A DNA stretch of 55,658 bases from F1-60-MAGs149 sp032119475 (GCA_032119475.1 JAUMCA010000030.1:1-55658); one strand, 5' to 3'. Shown: positions 8,104-16,383, numbered from the stretch's first letter. Notes: generated by a model not told the origin, from the sequence alone. Translations and numbers: made by a program.

Positions 8104-8925
8104 TCAGGCGTCGCGCCGCCGCAGGCCGAGCACGAGCCCGACCAGGACGATCGCGAGCCCGATCGCGATCAGCGCGCCGCTGACCGCCGTCCAGCCGTCG
8201 AGGGCCTCGGCGACGATCACGCGCGCCAGGGCCTCGTATCCGGGCTGCCGCGCGTTGACGAGCCAGCCTGCACCCCCCTCCGCGCCCGGGCGCAGGAGGT
8301 AGGCGCCCGCCGCGAGCGAAGCTCCCAGCGCGAGCAGCGCCAACCCACGGCGGCGCGCGTTCACGAGCGCGAGCAACCCGAACCCGACGGCGGCCCCGGC
8401 CAGCACGGCGGGAATCCAGCGATGCCGATCCAGGAGCCGGAGCGCGCGCTCCAACCACGGCGAGACCGGGACCCAGGGCACCGTCACGAGCAGGTCGCCC
8501 TCGACGATGCCGAGGAGCGCCTCCACCGCCGGCGGCGGATCCGCCGCGGTGGCGAGCGCGCGCAGGTCGATCCGCGCGCGCTCGGTCTGCCCGTCGGCGA
8601 GGATGCCCTGCTGGAGTCCGACGGCCAGCGGTCCGAGCACGCGGGGCGCGGCCGGGGACGCCAGCGCCTGCTCGGCCCACGACCCGGCGATCGACGCCGC
8701 CGCGGCCGCGATCACCGCCGGCTGGGCGGCGGCACGGGCACGCACCTCGCCCTCCACCGCGCTGCGGACGACCGCCGCTCCGGCCGGCGAGCGCAGCGTG
8801 TCGACGACCGTGGCGCGGAACCCGGCCGGCTCGATCACGTTGCGCGTCAGCACCGCGCTCGCCCCGGCCAGCAGCGCGCTGGCGACGGCCAGGGCGATCA
8901 GCAGCGTGGTGCCGAGGAATCGCAC
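8104..8925 (-). CDS. Membrane protein with large extracytoplasmic domain
   Basis: 273 residues. One N-terminal helix (GTTLLIALAVASALLAGASA), an external-looking domain of about 150 residues rich in Ala and Arg, then three helices (WIPAVLAGAAVGFGLLALV, GLALLALGASLAAGAYLL, VSGALIAIGLAIVLVGLVLG) and a short basic tail RRRDA. No enzyme motif. Actinobacteria have many such unassigned proteins of this outline. GTG start at 8923-8925 with TAGGGT 6 nt upstream suggests a leaderless mRNA. Divergent from tsaC with only 41 nt between. Confidence 0.75.
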   Translation of the reverse strand: MRFLGTTLLIALAVASALLAGASAVLTRNVIEPAGFRATVVDTLRSPAGAAVVRSAVEGEVRARAAAQPAVIAAAAASIAGSWAEQALASPAAPRVLGPLAVGLQQGILADGQTERARIDLRALATAADPPPAVEALLGIVEGDLLVTVPWVPVSPWLERALRLLDRHRWIPAVLAGAAVGFGLLALVNARRRGLALLALGASLAAGAYLLRPGAEGGAGWLVNARQPGYEALARVIVAEALDGWTAVSGALIAIGLAIVLVGLVLGLRRRDA

Positions 8926-8931
8926 GCCCGA

Positions 8932-8937
8932 ACCCTA
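8932..8937 (-). promoter_or_regulatory. -10 hexamer of the 8104-8925 membrane gene, leaderless
   Basis: TAGGGT on the minus strand, 6 nt before the GTG start. The facing tsaC gene has a weaker CACGAT (8955-8960), also 6 nt before its GTG. Confidence 0.5.
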
Positions 8938-8966
8938 GGGACAGCCCTCCCTGCCACGATTGGAGC

Positions 8967-9905
8967 GTGATCACCCGTGACACCGAGCAGGCGGCGGCGA
9001 TCGTCCGCCGCGGCGGCCTCGTCGCGATCCCGACGGAGACCGTCTACGGCCTTGCGGCCGATGCCACCTCCGCGGCGGCGCTCGCTCGGCTCTACGCCGT
9101 CAAGGGCCGGCCCGCGGACCACCCGTCGATCGTCCACGTGGCGTCCGTCGCCGATGCGCGCACGTGGGCCGGGGAGTGGACGGCCGCGGCGGACCTCCTG
9201 GCCCGACGGTTCTGGCCGGGTCCGCTGACGGTGATCCTGCCGGCCGGCGAGCGCGCGGACCCGGCCGCGCTCGGCGGCACGGCCACGATCGGGCTGCGCA
9301 TCCCGGACGCGCCGCTGGCGCTCGACCTCATCGTCGCCGCCGACACCGGCCTCGCGGCACCCAGTGCCAACCGGTTCGGCCGCGTCAGCCCGACGACCGC
9401 CGACCACGTGGCGAGGGAGCTCGGTTCCGCGATCGACGCGATCCTCGACGGCGGTCCGTGCACGATCGGCGTCGAATCGACGATCGTGGACCTGACCGGG
9501 CCCGCTCCGCGCATCCTCCGACCGGGCGCGATCACCGAGCCCATGGTCGCCGAGGCACTGGGCACGCCGATCGCGAGCGACCTGCGCGACGCGCCGCGCG
9601 CGCCGGGCACCCTGGCGGCGCACTACGCGCCGCTCCTACCGGTCGCCGTGCTGGCTGACCCCGCCCTCGCCTCATCCCCCGGCAGCGCGGCGTTGATCGC
9701 ACCCACCGACGTCGCACGGGCGGCACGCGGCTTCCACGCCGTCTTCGATGCCGGCGCGGCACCAGCCACGTACGCCGAGCGACTGTACGGCCTGCTCCGT
9801 GCGGCGGACGCATCGGGAGCCGACCGCATCGTCGCGGTGCCGCCCGTGCCGACGGGCATCGGCGAGGCCGTAGCCGACCGACTCCGTCGCGCTGCGGCGT
9901 CCTAG
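8967..9905 (+). CDS. tsaC: L-threonylcarbamoyladenylate synthase (Sua5/YrdC/YwlC)
   Basis: Makes threonylcarbamoyl-AMP from threonine, bicarbonate and ATP for t6A modification of ANN-decoding tRNAs. 312 residues, the two-domain Sua5 form. The YrdC domain shows GLVAIPTETVYGLAADA, VKGRPADHPSIVHV, RRFWPGPLTVILPA, LAAPSANRFGRVSPT and GVESTIVDLT; the linker and C-terminal Sua5 domain begins with APGTLAAHYAPL. GTG start at 8967 with CACGAT 6 nt upstream. Its stop shares CTAG (9902-9905) with a small reading frame on the other strand. Confidence 0.95.
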   Translation: MITRDTEQAAAIVRRGGLVAIPTETVYGLAADATSAAALARLYAVKGRPADHPSIVHVASVADARTWAGEWTAAADLLARRFWPGPLTVILPAGERADPAALGGTATIGLRIPDAPLALDLIVAADTGLAAPSANRFGRVSPTTADHVARELGSAIDAILDGGPCTIGVESTIVDLTGPAPRILRPGAITEPMVAEALGTPIASDLRDAPRAPGTLAAHYAPLLPVAVLADPALASSPGSAALIAPTDVARAARGFHAVFDAGAAPATYAERLYGLLRAADASGADRIVAVPPVPTGIGEAVADRLRRAAAS

Positions 9906-10006
9906 CGGGTCAGGAGCAGGACGAGCCCGCCGACCACGAGCACGAGGAGGACGAGCAGCACGATCACCAGGCCGATGATCAGGGCCGCGACGCGGCGGGC
10001 GCTCAC
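9902..10006 (-). CDS. Possible 34-residue single-helix membrane peptide
   Basis: GTG start at 10004-10006; the product VSARRVAALIIGLVIVLLVL plus a further hydrophobic run ending LLLTR is a basic head followed by one long helix. It lies just downstream of tRNA-Leu on the same strand and ends in a CTAG shared with tsaC. No convincing ribosome binding site. The frame stays open upstream through the tRNA, so it could also be chance. Kept because the hydrophobic, positive-inside pattern is strong. Confidence 0.3.
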   Translation of the reverse strand: MSARRVAALIIGLVIVLLVLLVLVVGGLVLLLTR

Positions 10007-10059
10007 CGCGCTACCGCCGAGGGCCTCGGCCGGCGCCGGCGCGATGCCAGCGCCCCCGA

Positions 10060-10143
10060 TGCGGATGAGAGGACTTGAACCTCCACGACCTTTCGGCCAC
10101 ACGGACCTGAACCGTGCGCGTCTACCAATTCCGCCACATCCGC
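10060..10143 (-). tRNA. tRNA-Leu (anticodon CAG)
   Basis: 84-nt class II tRNA on the minus strand. Acceptor GCGGATG pairs with CATCCGC; the D region reads TGGCGGAATTGGTAGACGC; the anticodon stem GCACGG/CCGTGT encloses TTCAGGT, giving CAG; a long variable arm GGCCGAAAGGTC follows; the T arm contains GGTTCAAGTCC. Discriminator A at 10060. CCA is not encoded. It reads CUG leucine codons, heavily used in this GC-rich genome. Confidence 0.95.
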
Positions 10144-10183
10144 GGGCGCTGCGGATCGTAGCGCCACGCACGCCGAGATGGCG

Positions 10184-11416
10184 TCAGCCGAGCGCACCGA
10201 GCTCCTCGACGAGCCGATCGACCTCCTCGGCGGTCGTGTAGTGGAGGAAGCCGACGCGCACGGCGCCGCCCGACGCCTCGAGATCGAGGGCCTCCATCGC
10301 GCTGAGGGCGTAGAAGTTCCCGTCCCAGACCGCCATTCCCCGCTCGCCGAGCCGGCGGGCGACCTCCCGCGGGTGCGCCCCGTCCACCCTGAACGAGAAG
10401 GTCGCGACGCGCTCGTCGACGCGCACGGGATCGACGAGCCCGTAGAGCTGCACGTGATCCATGTCCTCGACGCCGGCGAGGAAGCGCAGGGCGAGCTCGC
10501 GCTCGTGCGCGCCGATCCGCGCGAACGCGTCGTCCAGCGCCGTTCGGCGGTCACCGCCCCCGCCCAGCGACGCGAGATGCTCGATGGCCGCCGTCATCCC
10601 GGCGATCGCCTCGATCGACTGCGTGCCGGTCTCGAAGCGGTGCCCGGCCGGTTCCTCCTCCGCCGGCCTGACGCGGTCGGCGGGCCAGGCGGCGGCGAGA
10701 TCATGGCGGATCGACGCGACGCCGAGGTGCGGGCCGAACCACTTGTAGGGAGATGACAGCAGCACGTCGATCCCCAGGCCCGCGCGGTCGAGCCGGCGGT
10801 GCGGCGCGTAGTGCACGCCGTCCGCCCAGGTGAGCGCGCCGACCCGGCGCGCCGCGTGGACGATGCGATCGACGGGCGGCACGGTGCCGAGGGCGTTCGA
10901 GGCGAGGGTGAAGGCGACGACGCGCGTCCGCGGCGACAGCAGCCCCTCGAGGTGCTCGACGTCGAGCGTGCCGTCCGGTCGGTGGAGCCGCGCCTGACGC
11001 ACCACGAGGCCGTGATCGTCGGCGACGCGCAGCCACGGGGCCACGTTGGCGTCGTGATCGAGCTCGGTCGTGACGATCTCGTCACCCGCCTCCATGGTTC
11101 GGGCGACGGCGTGGGCGAGCAGGAAGTTGAGCGTCGTCATGTTCGGCCCGAACGCGATCTCGTCGGCCGACCCGCCGAGCATGTCCGCCGCGGCCTGACG
11201 GCCGGCGTCCACGATCGCGTCACCCTCCGCGCTGGAGGCGAAGGCACCGTCGCGGTTGGCGTTGGCGTGGAGCACCACGTGCGCCATCGCGTCGGCGACC
11301 GCCTGCGGGACCTGCGATCCGCCCGGGCCATCGAAATAGCAGTAGGGGCGGCCATCCAGCGTGCGACCGAGCGAGGGGAAGCGGCTGCGCGCCGCCGCGA
11401 GGTCGAGGGCTGCCAT
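10184..11416 (-). CDS. Class V aminotransferase, cysteine-desulfurase-like family
   Basis: 410 residues, PLP fold type I. YCYFDGPGGSQVP opens the protein, EIAFGPNMTTLNFLLA and TTELDHDANVAPW are the usual substrate and PLP contacts, ADGVHYAPHRRLD carries the PLP Asp, and SSPYKWFGPHLG holds the Schiff-base lysine. The family includes cysteine desulfurase-like proteins; no conserved active-site cysteine loop is obvious near residue 330-350, so desulfurase activity is unproven. Start ATG at 11414-11416 with TACGGT 6 nt upstream (11423-11428). Divergent from glpX. Confidence 0.88.
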   Translation of the reverse strand: MAALDLAAARSRFPSLGRTLDGRPYCYFDGPGGSQVPQAVADAMAHVVLHANANRDGAFASSAEGDAIVDAGRQAAADMLGGSADEIAFGPNMTTLNFLLAHAVARTMEAGDEIVTTELDHDANVAPWLRVADDHGLVVRQARLHRPDGTLDVEHLEGLLSPRTRVVAFTLASNALGTVPPVDRIVHAARRVGALTWADGVHYAPHRRLDRAGLGIDVLLSSPYKWFGPHLGVASIRHDLAAAWPADRVRPAEEEPAGHRFETGTQSIEAIAGMTAAIEHLASLGGGGDRRTALDDAFARIGAHERELALRFLAGVEDMDHVQLYGLVDPVRVDERVATFSFRVDGAHPREVARRLGERGMAVWDGNFYALSAMEALDLEASGGAVRVGFLHYTTAEEVDRLVEELGALG

Positions 11417-11422
11417 GGGCGA

Positions 11423-11428
11423 ACCGTA
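11423..11428 (-). promoter_or_regulatory. -10 hexamer of the aminotransferase gene, leaderless
   Basis: TACGGT on the minus strand, 6 nt before the ATG. The divergent glpX has the mirror arrangement 41 nt away. Confidence 0.5.
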
Positions 11429-11468
11429 TCCGCTGTCCGACGCGCGCGGGCGCGACGGGAGCCGGGGG

Positions 11469-11474
11469 TACGAT
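11469..11474 (+). promoter_or_regulatory. -10 hexamer of glpX, leaderless
   Basis: TACGAT, 6 nt before the ATG of glpX; no ribosome binding site between. Confidence 0.55.
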
Positions 11475-11480
11475 GCCGGC

Positions 11481-12464
11481 ATGGCAGACACCCTCCCCTC
11501 GTCCCTCGCCCTCGACCTCGCCCGCGTGACCGAGGCCGGGGCCATCGCCGCCGCGCGCTGGCTCGGCCGCGGCGACAAGAACGCCGCCGACAAGGCCGCC
11601 GTCGACGCCATGCGCGACGCCCTGGAGCACTGTCCCATCAGCGGCGTCGTCGTCATCGGCGAAGGAGAGAAGGACGAGGCGCCGATGCTCTACATCGGCG
11701 AGGAGGTCGGCAGCGGAGGGCCCGCCGTGGACATCGCCGTCGACCCGCTCGAAGGGACCACGCTGACGGCCAAGGGCCAGCCGAACGCGCTGTCGACCTT
11801 CGCCATCGCCCCCCGCGGCACGATGTTCAACCCCGGCCCGGCCGTGTACATGGAGAAGCTGGCCGGCGGGCCGGCGATCGCCGACCTGCTGGACCTCGAC
11901 ACCCCGATCGAGGACCTGCTGGCCCGCGTGGCCGAGCGCCGGCGGTGCGCGGTGGGGGACCTCGGCGTGGTCGTGCTGGATCGCGATCGGCACCTGGAGA
12001 TGATCGGCCGCATGCGCGCGGCCGGTGCGCGTGTGCGCCTGATCCCCGACGGCGACGTCGCCGGCAGCCTGATGCCCGTTCGGCCGGGCACCGGGATCGA
12101 CCTGCTGTGGGGGGTCGGCGGCACGCCCGAGGGCGTGCTCAGCGCTTCCGCGATCCGCAGCGTCGGCGGGCGCATCCTCGGCCGCCTGTGGCCGCGTTCC
12201 GACGAGGAGCGCGCGGCGATCGTCGCGGCCGGCCTCGACGTCGAGCGGATCCTCGACACGGACGACCTCGTCGCGAGCCAGGACACCTTCTTCGCCGCGA
12301 CGGGCGTCTCCGACGGCGATCTGGCCGCGGGCGTCCGGTTCGGATCGACGGCCGTGGAGACCTGCACCATCGTGCTCCGCGGGCACTGCCGGACGCAGCG
12401 CGTGATCGCCTCGACCCTCGACGTCGACGCGCGCGTGCGGCGGATCCCCGGCTCGGGGTACTAG
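11481..12464 (+). CDS. glpX: Class II fructose-1,6-bisphosphatase (GlpX)
   Basis: Hydrolyses fructose 1,6-bisphosphate to fructose 6-phosphate in gluconeogenesis; this class is the main FBPase of Actinobacteria. 327 residues. Metal-binding segments are in place: GEGEKDEAPMLYIGE at about 60-74 and DPLEGTT at 88-94; further on FNPGPAVYMEKLAGGP, PDGDVAGSL and LLWGVGGTPEGVLSA match GlpX. The stop shares CTAG (12461-12464) with the convergent crcB gene. Confidence 0.96.
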   Translation: MADTLPSSLALDLARVTEAGAIAAARWLGRGDKNAADKAAVDAMRDALEHCPISGVVVIGEGEKDEAPMLYIGEEVGSGGPAVDIAVDPLEGTTLTAKGQPNALSTFAIAPRGTMFNPGPAVYMEKLAGGPAIADLLDLDTPIEDLLARVAERRRCAVGDLGVVVLDRDRHLEMIGRMRAAGARVRLIPDGDVAGSLMPVRPGTGIDLLWGVGGTPEGVLSASAIRSVGGRILGRLWPRSDEERAAIVAAGLDVERILDTDDLVASQDTFFAATGVSDGDLAAGVRFGSTAVETCTIVLRGHCRTQRVIASTLDVDARVRRIPGSGY

Positions 12465-12802
12465 ACCAGCGCGAGGCCCAACGCGAACGCGGCGGCCCCG
12501 GCGACGACCGGGACGACCAGCAGGACCATCACCGCGCCGAAGCGCGGCGCGCGGTCGACCTGCACCATCCAGGTCGAGAACGTCGTCAGCCCGCCGAGCA
12601 GACCGGCGCCGAGCACCAGCGCGGCGTTCGCGGAGCCCGTCGCGACGACGAGGCCGAGCGCGCCCGCGCCGACGACGTTGACGATCGAAGTGGCGGTCGC
12701 GGCGCCGCCCGGCAGGCGCGTCTCGAGGAGGCGCGTGCCGGCGACGCGCAGGCCCGCCCCGACGCCGCCCGCGGCGACCGCGGCGATCCACCAGCCGCTC
12801 AC
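12461..12802 (-). CDS. crcB: Fluoride channel subunit CrcB (second copy)
   Basis: 113 residues, four hydrophobic helices. Fluoride exporter Fluc; the conserved GGLTTFSTWMV carries the phenylalanine-box and Thr-Ser residues, and TSIVNVVGAGALG the pore Asn. Starts GTG overlapping the stop of the first crcB (GTGA, 12799-12802). Bacteria with two adjacent crcB genes form heterodimers with the two subunits inserted in opposite directions, which is likely here. Last gene of the long leftward operon. Confidence 0.93.
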   Translation of the reverse strand: MSGWWIAAVAAGGVGAGLRVAGTRLLETRLPGGAATATSIVNVVGAGALGLVVATGSANAALVLGAGLLGGLTTFSTWMVQVDRAPRFGAVMVLLVVPVVAGAAAFALGLALV

Positions 12803-13194
12803 GTCGCGCGCTCCCCGATCCACCGACCCACCGCGGCGGCGGGGACTCCGAGCCCGATGGTCACCGCGAGGTAGCCGAACGCGTGCAGCGGGTAGCCGTC
12901 GCGGAGCTGCTCCACGAATTCGAGCTGCAAGGCGCTGAACGTGGTGAAGGCGCCGAGGAGGCCGGGACCCAGCGCGGCCCAGACGGCGCTCCTCCGGAGG
13001 CGATGCGCGTGCAGGCGGGCGAACAGCCAGCCGAGGGCCAGCGCGCCCAGCAGGTTGGCGGCCAGAACGGCCTCGGCGGTGGCCAGCACCTCCTCCAGGC
13101 CGAGACGGGCGGCGGTGCCCGCCATACCGCCGATGACCACGACCACGAGCCCGGCCCAGGACGCGTCGGCCGGATCGACCGGTCTCGCGCTCAC
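12799..13194 (-). CDS. crcB: Fluoride channel subunit CrcB (first copy)
   Basis: 131 residues. Motifs GGMAGTAARLGLE, AANLLGALALGW and GAFTTFSALQLEF are the Fluc signatures (pore Asn and the TTFS helix break). It is longer than its partner by an N-terminal tail of about 15 residues. Start GTG overlaps the stop of the flavoprotein gene by 4 nt (13191-13194). No fluoride riboswitch was found in front of it, as expected for an internal operon gene. Confidence 0.93.
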   Translation of the reverse strand: MSARPVDPADASWAGLVVVVIGGMAGTAARLGLEEVLATAEAVLAANLLGALALGWLFARLHAHRLRRSAVWAALGPGLLGAFTTFSALQLEFVEQLRDGYPLHAFGYLAVTIGLGVPAAAVGRWIGERAT

Positions 13195-13865
13195 TGCGCG
13201 CGCAGCGGACGCGTCGACACCGGGTCCTCCTCGGCGACGCCCGCGAGGCGGTGGCGCAGGCGCGCCAGCCCATCCGCGCGCACCGTCTCGTCGGGACCGT
13301 CGGCCTCGTACACCACGAAGGGATCCAGCACCTCGAGGGCGCAGTACGCGAAGGTGCCGTGCAACACCGGATTGAGCAGGGCGCGCAGGTCCCCGGCCCG
13401 ACCCTCGGGGCCGTAGTAGCCCGCCTCATCGCCCGCCGTCGTGACGACCGCGAGCGCGCGGCGGCCCTTCAGGGGCCCGTCCTCGAACGGCCGGTCGCCG
13501 TACCCCACCCCGCTCGCCAGCACCCGATCGAACCACCCCTTGAGCAGGGCCGGCGGGCCGAACCACCACAGCGGGAAGGCCGTGATGAGGAGATCGCACG
13601 CCTGCAGACGCTCGATCTCGCGGGCCACGTCCGGCGCGAACCCGCCACCCGCCGCGGCGCGGGCCTGCGCGGCCATCACCTGCAGCGGCCCGGCGGGCGC
13701 CTCCACGACGTCGTGCCAGCCGGCGTCGGGCCGGAACCCCTCCGCGGCGAGGTCGTCGAGTTCGACGTCCCAGCCGGCCTCGGCGAGGACGCCGGCGGCG
13801 GTGCGGGCGAGCGAGCCGGTGTAGCTGGCCGGCTCCGGGTGGGCGAGGACGATCAGCGCTCGCAT
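13191..13865 (-). CDS. NAD(P)H quinone oxidoreductase-like flavoprotein
   Basis: 224 residues, flavodoxin-like fold of the NQO1/KefF/MdaB group; FMN- or FAD-dependent two-electron reduction of quinones. MRALIVLAHPEPASYTGSLA is the characteristic first strand and phosphate loop; LITAFPLWWFGPPALLKGWFDRVL is the second family signature, and TTAGDEAGYYGPEG the flavin-contact loop. Cytosolic, no signal. Its first 13 nt overlap the end of the PhnD-like gene, and its stop overlaps crcB by 4 nt. Role in the operon unclear. Confidence 0.9.
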   Translation of the reverse strand: MRALIVLAHPEPASYTGSLARTAAGVLAEAGWDVELDDLAAEGFRPDAGWHDVVEAPAGPLQVMAAQARAAAGGGFAPDVAREIERLQACDLLITAFPLWWFGPPALLKGWFDRVLASGVGYGDRPFEDGPLKGRRALAVVTTAGDEAGYYGPEGRAGDLRALLNPVLHGTFAYCALEVLDPFVVYEADGPDETVRADGLARLRHRLAGVAEEDPVSTRPLRAQ

Positions 13866-14614
13866 GCCGAGGCGACCTCATCGAATCGCCGGACGACGTC
13901 GTACGCGGCATCGTCAACCGGCGCCAACCGCACCATCCGACCGCGTTCCAGCGCCCGGCGCCCGTCCTCGTCATCGGCGAGCGCGGCGAGCGCACCCCGC
14001 AGGGCCTCGGCGAGGGCGGGATCGCCATCGACGAGGACGACCGGCGGGCTCGTCGCCGGACCGTAGGTCGCGAGGACGGGGAGCGCGCCGAACGCGGGCT
14101 CGTGCACGGACTCCGCCGCGAGCAGCATGGAATCGATCGTCGCGACGTCGGCCTCGCCCGCGAGCAGCGCACGCATGGATCGCACGTGGGCGCCCGTGAC
14201 CCGGATGTGCGCGACCCGGTCGAGCGGCAATCCGTCTCCGACCGGCAGAACCCAGCCCGACATCGAGTCGCGGCCGTTGATCGCGAGCCGCAGCCCATCG
14301 AGGTCCTCGACGACGCGACCGGCGAGATCGGGCCGCCCGAGCAGAAGCGTGCGGTACGCCGGCGCATCGCCCGGCTCATCGACGCCGACCGGAGCCACCA
14401 GCGGCTCGACGGGGTACCCCCGATCGCGACAGCGGGCGTACGGCAGCCCGCACAGGAAGAGCAGCGCCGGCGGACCGCCGACGACGGCGTCGAGGTCCGC
14501 GAGATCGGTCACGCGCAGGGGTTCGAGCGCGACGCCGGTGCGCTCGCGCACGAGATCGACGACCGCCCCCTGGTAGGCGCACAGCGCCTCGCCGAGGAAG
14601 GCGTGCGTCCGCAC
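13853..14614 (-). CDS. PhnD-like phosphonate/phosphite-binding-fold protein without signal peptide
   Basis: 253 residues. The region VTGAHVRSMRALLAGEADVATIDSM matches the PhnD signature, and NGRDSMSGWVLP fits its ligand loop. The protein starts MRTHAFLGEALCAYQGAV with no signal peptide, lipobox or membrane helix, so it is predicted cytosolic; no permease or ATPase genes are nearby. It may be an intracellular sensor or an enzyme-like derivative of the fold. GTG start at 14612-14614 lies 4 nt after the stop of the tiny basic gene. It overlaps the flavoprotein gene by 13 nt. Confidence 0.78.
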   Translation of the reverse strand: MRTHAFLGEALCAYQGAVVDLVRERTGVALEPLRVTDLADLDAVVGGPPALLFLCGLPYARCRDRGYPVEPLVAPVGVDEPGDAPAYRTLLLGRPDLAGRVVEDLDGLRLAINGRDSMSGWVLPVGDGLPLDRVAHIRVTGAHVRSMRALLAGEADVATIDSMLLAAESVHEPAFGALPVLATYGPATSPPVVLVDGDPALAEALRGALAALADDEDGRRALERGRMVRLAPVDDAAYDVVRRFDEVASACER

Positions 14615-14618
14615 GGTG

Positions 14619-14708
14619 CTACTTGCCGCGGCTCGCGTTGCGGCGGCGGACGATCTTGCGGACGCGGTGCGGCCTCGGGGCGGGGCGCTTCTTCGTGGAC
14701 TTGGCCAT
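14619..14708 (-). CDS. Very basic 29-residue protein, ribosomal-protein-like
   Basis: A tiny gene: ATG at 14706-14708, TAG at 14619-14621. The start is preceded by GCAGGAGACCGCA, one of the best ribosome binding sites in the window. The product is about half Lys and Arg (MAKSTKKRPAPRPHRVRKIV then RRRNASRGK), like the short RNA-binding proteins bS22 or bTHX, but it does not match either sequence that I remember. It sits 41 nt after dapA and 4 nt before the PhnD-like gene, in the rpsO-pnp operon. Likely real; function inferred only from composition. Confidence 0.7.
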   Translation of the reverse strand: MAKSTKKRPAPRPHRVRKIVRRRNASRGK

Positions 14709-14749
14709 TGCGGTCTCCTGCGGAGTGGTCTGCGGCAGCGTACCGGTCG

Positions 14750-15637
14750 TCAGGCAATCAGGCCGCGGCGGACGAGCTCGGCGCGCACCGTCTCGCGCTC
14801 GGCGTCGGTCGCGTTCACCAGCGGCAGACGCAGGTCGCCGACGGCGAAGCCCAGGAGTCCCATCGCGGTCTTGACCGGTATGGGGTTGACCGCGCACGAC
14901 AGCGCCTCGTACAGCGACTGCAGGCCCTCGTCGATCCGGCGTGCCTCCTCGGCGTCACCGGCGTCGGCGGCCGCCTGGACGGCGAGCATCTCCTCCCCGG
15001 CGACGTGGCTCGCAACGCAGATGCCGCCGACCCCGCCGAGCAGCGCGAACGGGAGGACCAGGTCGTCGTTGCCGGCGTAGAGCGCGAGCCGCCCGGCCTC
15101 CACGACCTGCCGCGCCTCGTCGAGGTCGGTGACCGCCTGCTTGACCGCGATCACGGTGTCGATCTGCGCGAGCCGATCGAGATCGGCCGGCGACAGATGC
15201 AGGACCACCCGCTGCGGGATGTTGTAGAGGATGACCGGGAGATCCCCGGCGGCGTCGGCGATGGCGCGCGTGTGCGCCTCGATGCCGGCGATCGGCGGCT
15301 TGTTGTAGTACGGCGTGACCGCGAGGAAGCCCGCGACACCGCGGAAGCGGGCCGCCTGCGCCGTCAGGTGCGCGGAGTGCGCGGTGTCGTTCGATCCGGT
15401 GCCGGAGATGACGGGCACGCGGTCGCCGACGGCGCCCGCGACGGCCTCCGTGACGGCCAGCTTCTCCTCGTCGGTGAGCGTCGAGGCCTCGCCCGTCGTA
15501 CCGTGGACGACCAGACCCTCCGACCCGTGCGCGATCAGATGCTCCGCGAGGCGCACGGCCTCATCGAGGTCGACGGTGCCGTCCACGGCGAACGGCGTCA
15601 CCATCGCTGTCAGAATCCGCCCGATCGGCGCGCCCAT
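14750..15637 (-). CDS. dapA: 4-hydroxy-tetrahydrodipicolinate synthase
   Basis: Condenses pyruvate with aspartate semialdehyde in lysine and diaminopimelate synthesis. 295 residues, TIM barrel. Seen: GTTGE at 46-50, TPYYNKPP near 108-115, the Tyr in ILYNIPQRV, and the Schiff-base lysine in VIAVKQAVTD (Lys166). ATG at 15635-15637 is preceded by GAGGAGGAGCTGGGAC, a strong ribosome binding site. It follows dapB by 50 nt in the same direction. Confidence 0.96.
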   Translation of the reverse strand: MGAPIGRILTAMVTPFAVDGTVDLDEAVRLAEHLIAHGSEGLVVHGTTGEASTLTDEEKLAVTEAVAGAVGDRVPVISGTGSNDTAHSAHLTAQAARFRGVAGFLAVTPYYNKPPIAGIEAHTRAIADAAGDLPVILYNIPQRVVLHLSPADLDRLAQIDTVIAVKQAVTDLDEARQVVEAGRLALYAGNDDLVLPFALLGGVGGICVASHVAGEEMLAVQAAADAGDAEEARRIDEGLQSLYEALSCAVNPIPVKTAMGLLGFAVGDLRLPLVNATDAERETVRAELVRRGLIA

Positions 15638-15687
15638 GTCCCAGCTCCTCCTCGCGGTGGCGGCACTGTAGCCGACGCGCAGCGCGA

Positions 15688-16383
15688 TCAGTCCATGACG
15701 TGCTCGAGCCCGACCGTGAGGCCAGCCGGCAGCGTGCCGAGGCGCCGGACGGCGAGCAGCACGCCGGGCACGAACGCCTCGCGCCCAGTCGTGACGTGGC
15801 GGATCTCGAGCGTCTGCGCCTGGCTGCCGAAGAGGACGCTCTGGTTCGCGACCAGGCCCTCGAGGCGCACGTGCGCGATCTCGGGACGGCGACCGCACGC
15901 CGCCTCGACGAGATCCGCCGTACGCCTGGCCGTGCCGCTCGGGGCGTCCTTCTTGGCGACGTGGTGCTCCTCGACGATCGCGCAGTCGGGCAGAACCCGC
16001 GCCGCCTCCGCGGCGAAGCGCATCATCAGCACCGCGGTGATCGCGAAATTCGGTGCGAACAGCACGGGGAGCCCGGCCGCGCGGGCGGCGGCGTCGACCC
16101 GGGCTGCGCCCTCCCCGCCCATGCCGGTGGTGCCCAGGACGACCGGTACCCCGGCCGCGAGGGCGGCCAGCGTGTGCGGCTCCGCGCACTCGGGGCTCGT
16201 GACGTCGACCAGCACGTCGGGCTGCGTGGCATCCAGCGCGACGTCGAGGCTCGGCCAGCCGGAATCGCCCGCCAGGGACCGCGCTATGCGCCCGGCGAGG
16301 GTGAGGTCCTCGGCCGCGACGATCGCATCGCAGATGGGGGTTCCGAGCTTGCCGGTCGCGCCGGCCACGAGCACGCGCGTCAC
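15688..16383 (-). CDS. dapB: 4-hydroxy-tetrahydrodipicolinate reductase
   Basis: Reduces the DapA product with NAD(P)H. 231 residues, slightly short for the family. NAD(P) motif VAGATGKLG at the N-terminus, LGTTGM in the middle, FAPNFAITAVLM, and the catalytic EEHHVAKKDAPSGTA with His-His and Lys. The dinucleotide region lacks the long connector common in proteobacterial enzymes. GTG start overlaps the stop of the M16 peptidase gene (GTGA at 16380-16383). Confidence 0.95.
   Translation of the reverse strand: MTRVLVAGATGKLGTPICDAIVAAEDLTLAGRIARSLAGDSGWPSLDVALDATQPDVLVDVTSPECAEPHTLAALAAGVPVVLGTTGMGGEGAARVDAAARAAGLPVLFAPNFAITAVLMMRFAAEAARVLPDCAIVEEHHVAKKDAPSGTARRTADLVEAACGRRPEIAHVRLEGLVANQSVLFGSQAQTLEIRHVTTGREAFVPGVLLAVRRLGTLPAGLTVGLEHVMD

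Noticed and set aside
9902..10171. 89-residue protein reading through tRNA-Leu
   Set aside because: Most of the frame is the tRNA gene itself. Only the last 34 codons are kept as a weak micropeptide candidate.
12461..13194. Fluoride riboswitch for the crcB pair
   Set aside because: The genes are internal to an operon with 4-nt overlaps, and no leader of the crcB motif type exists.
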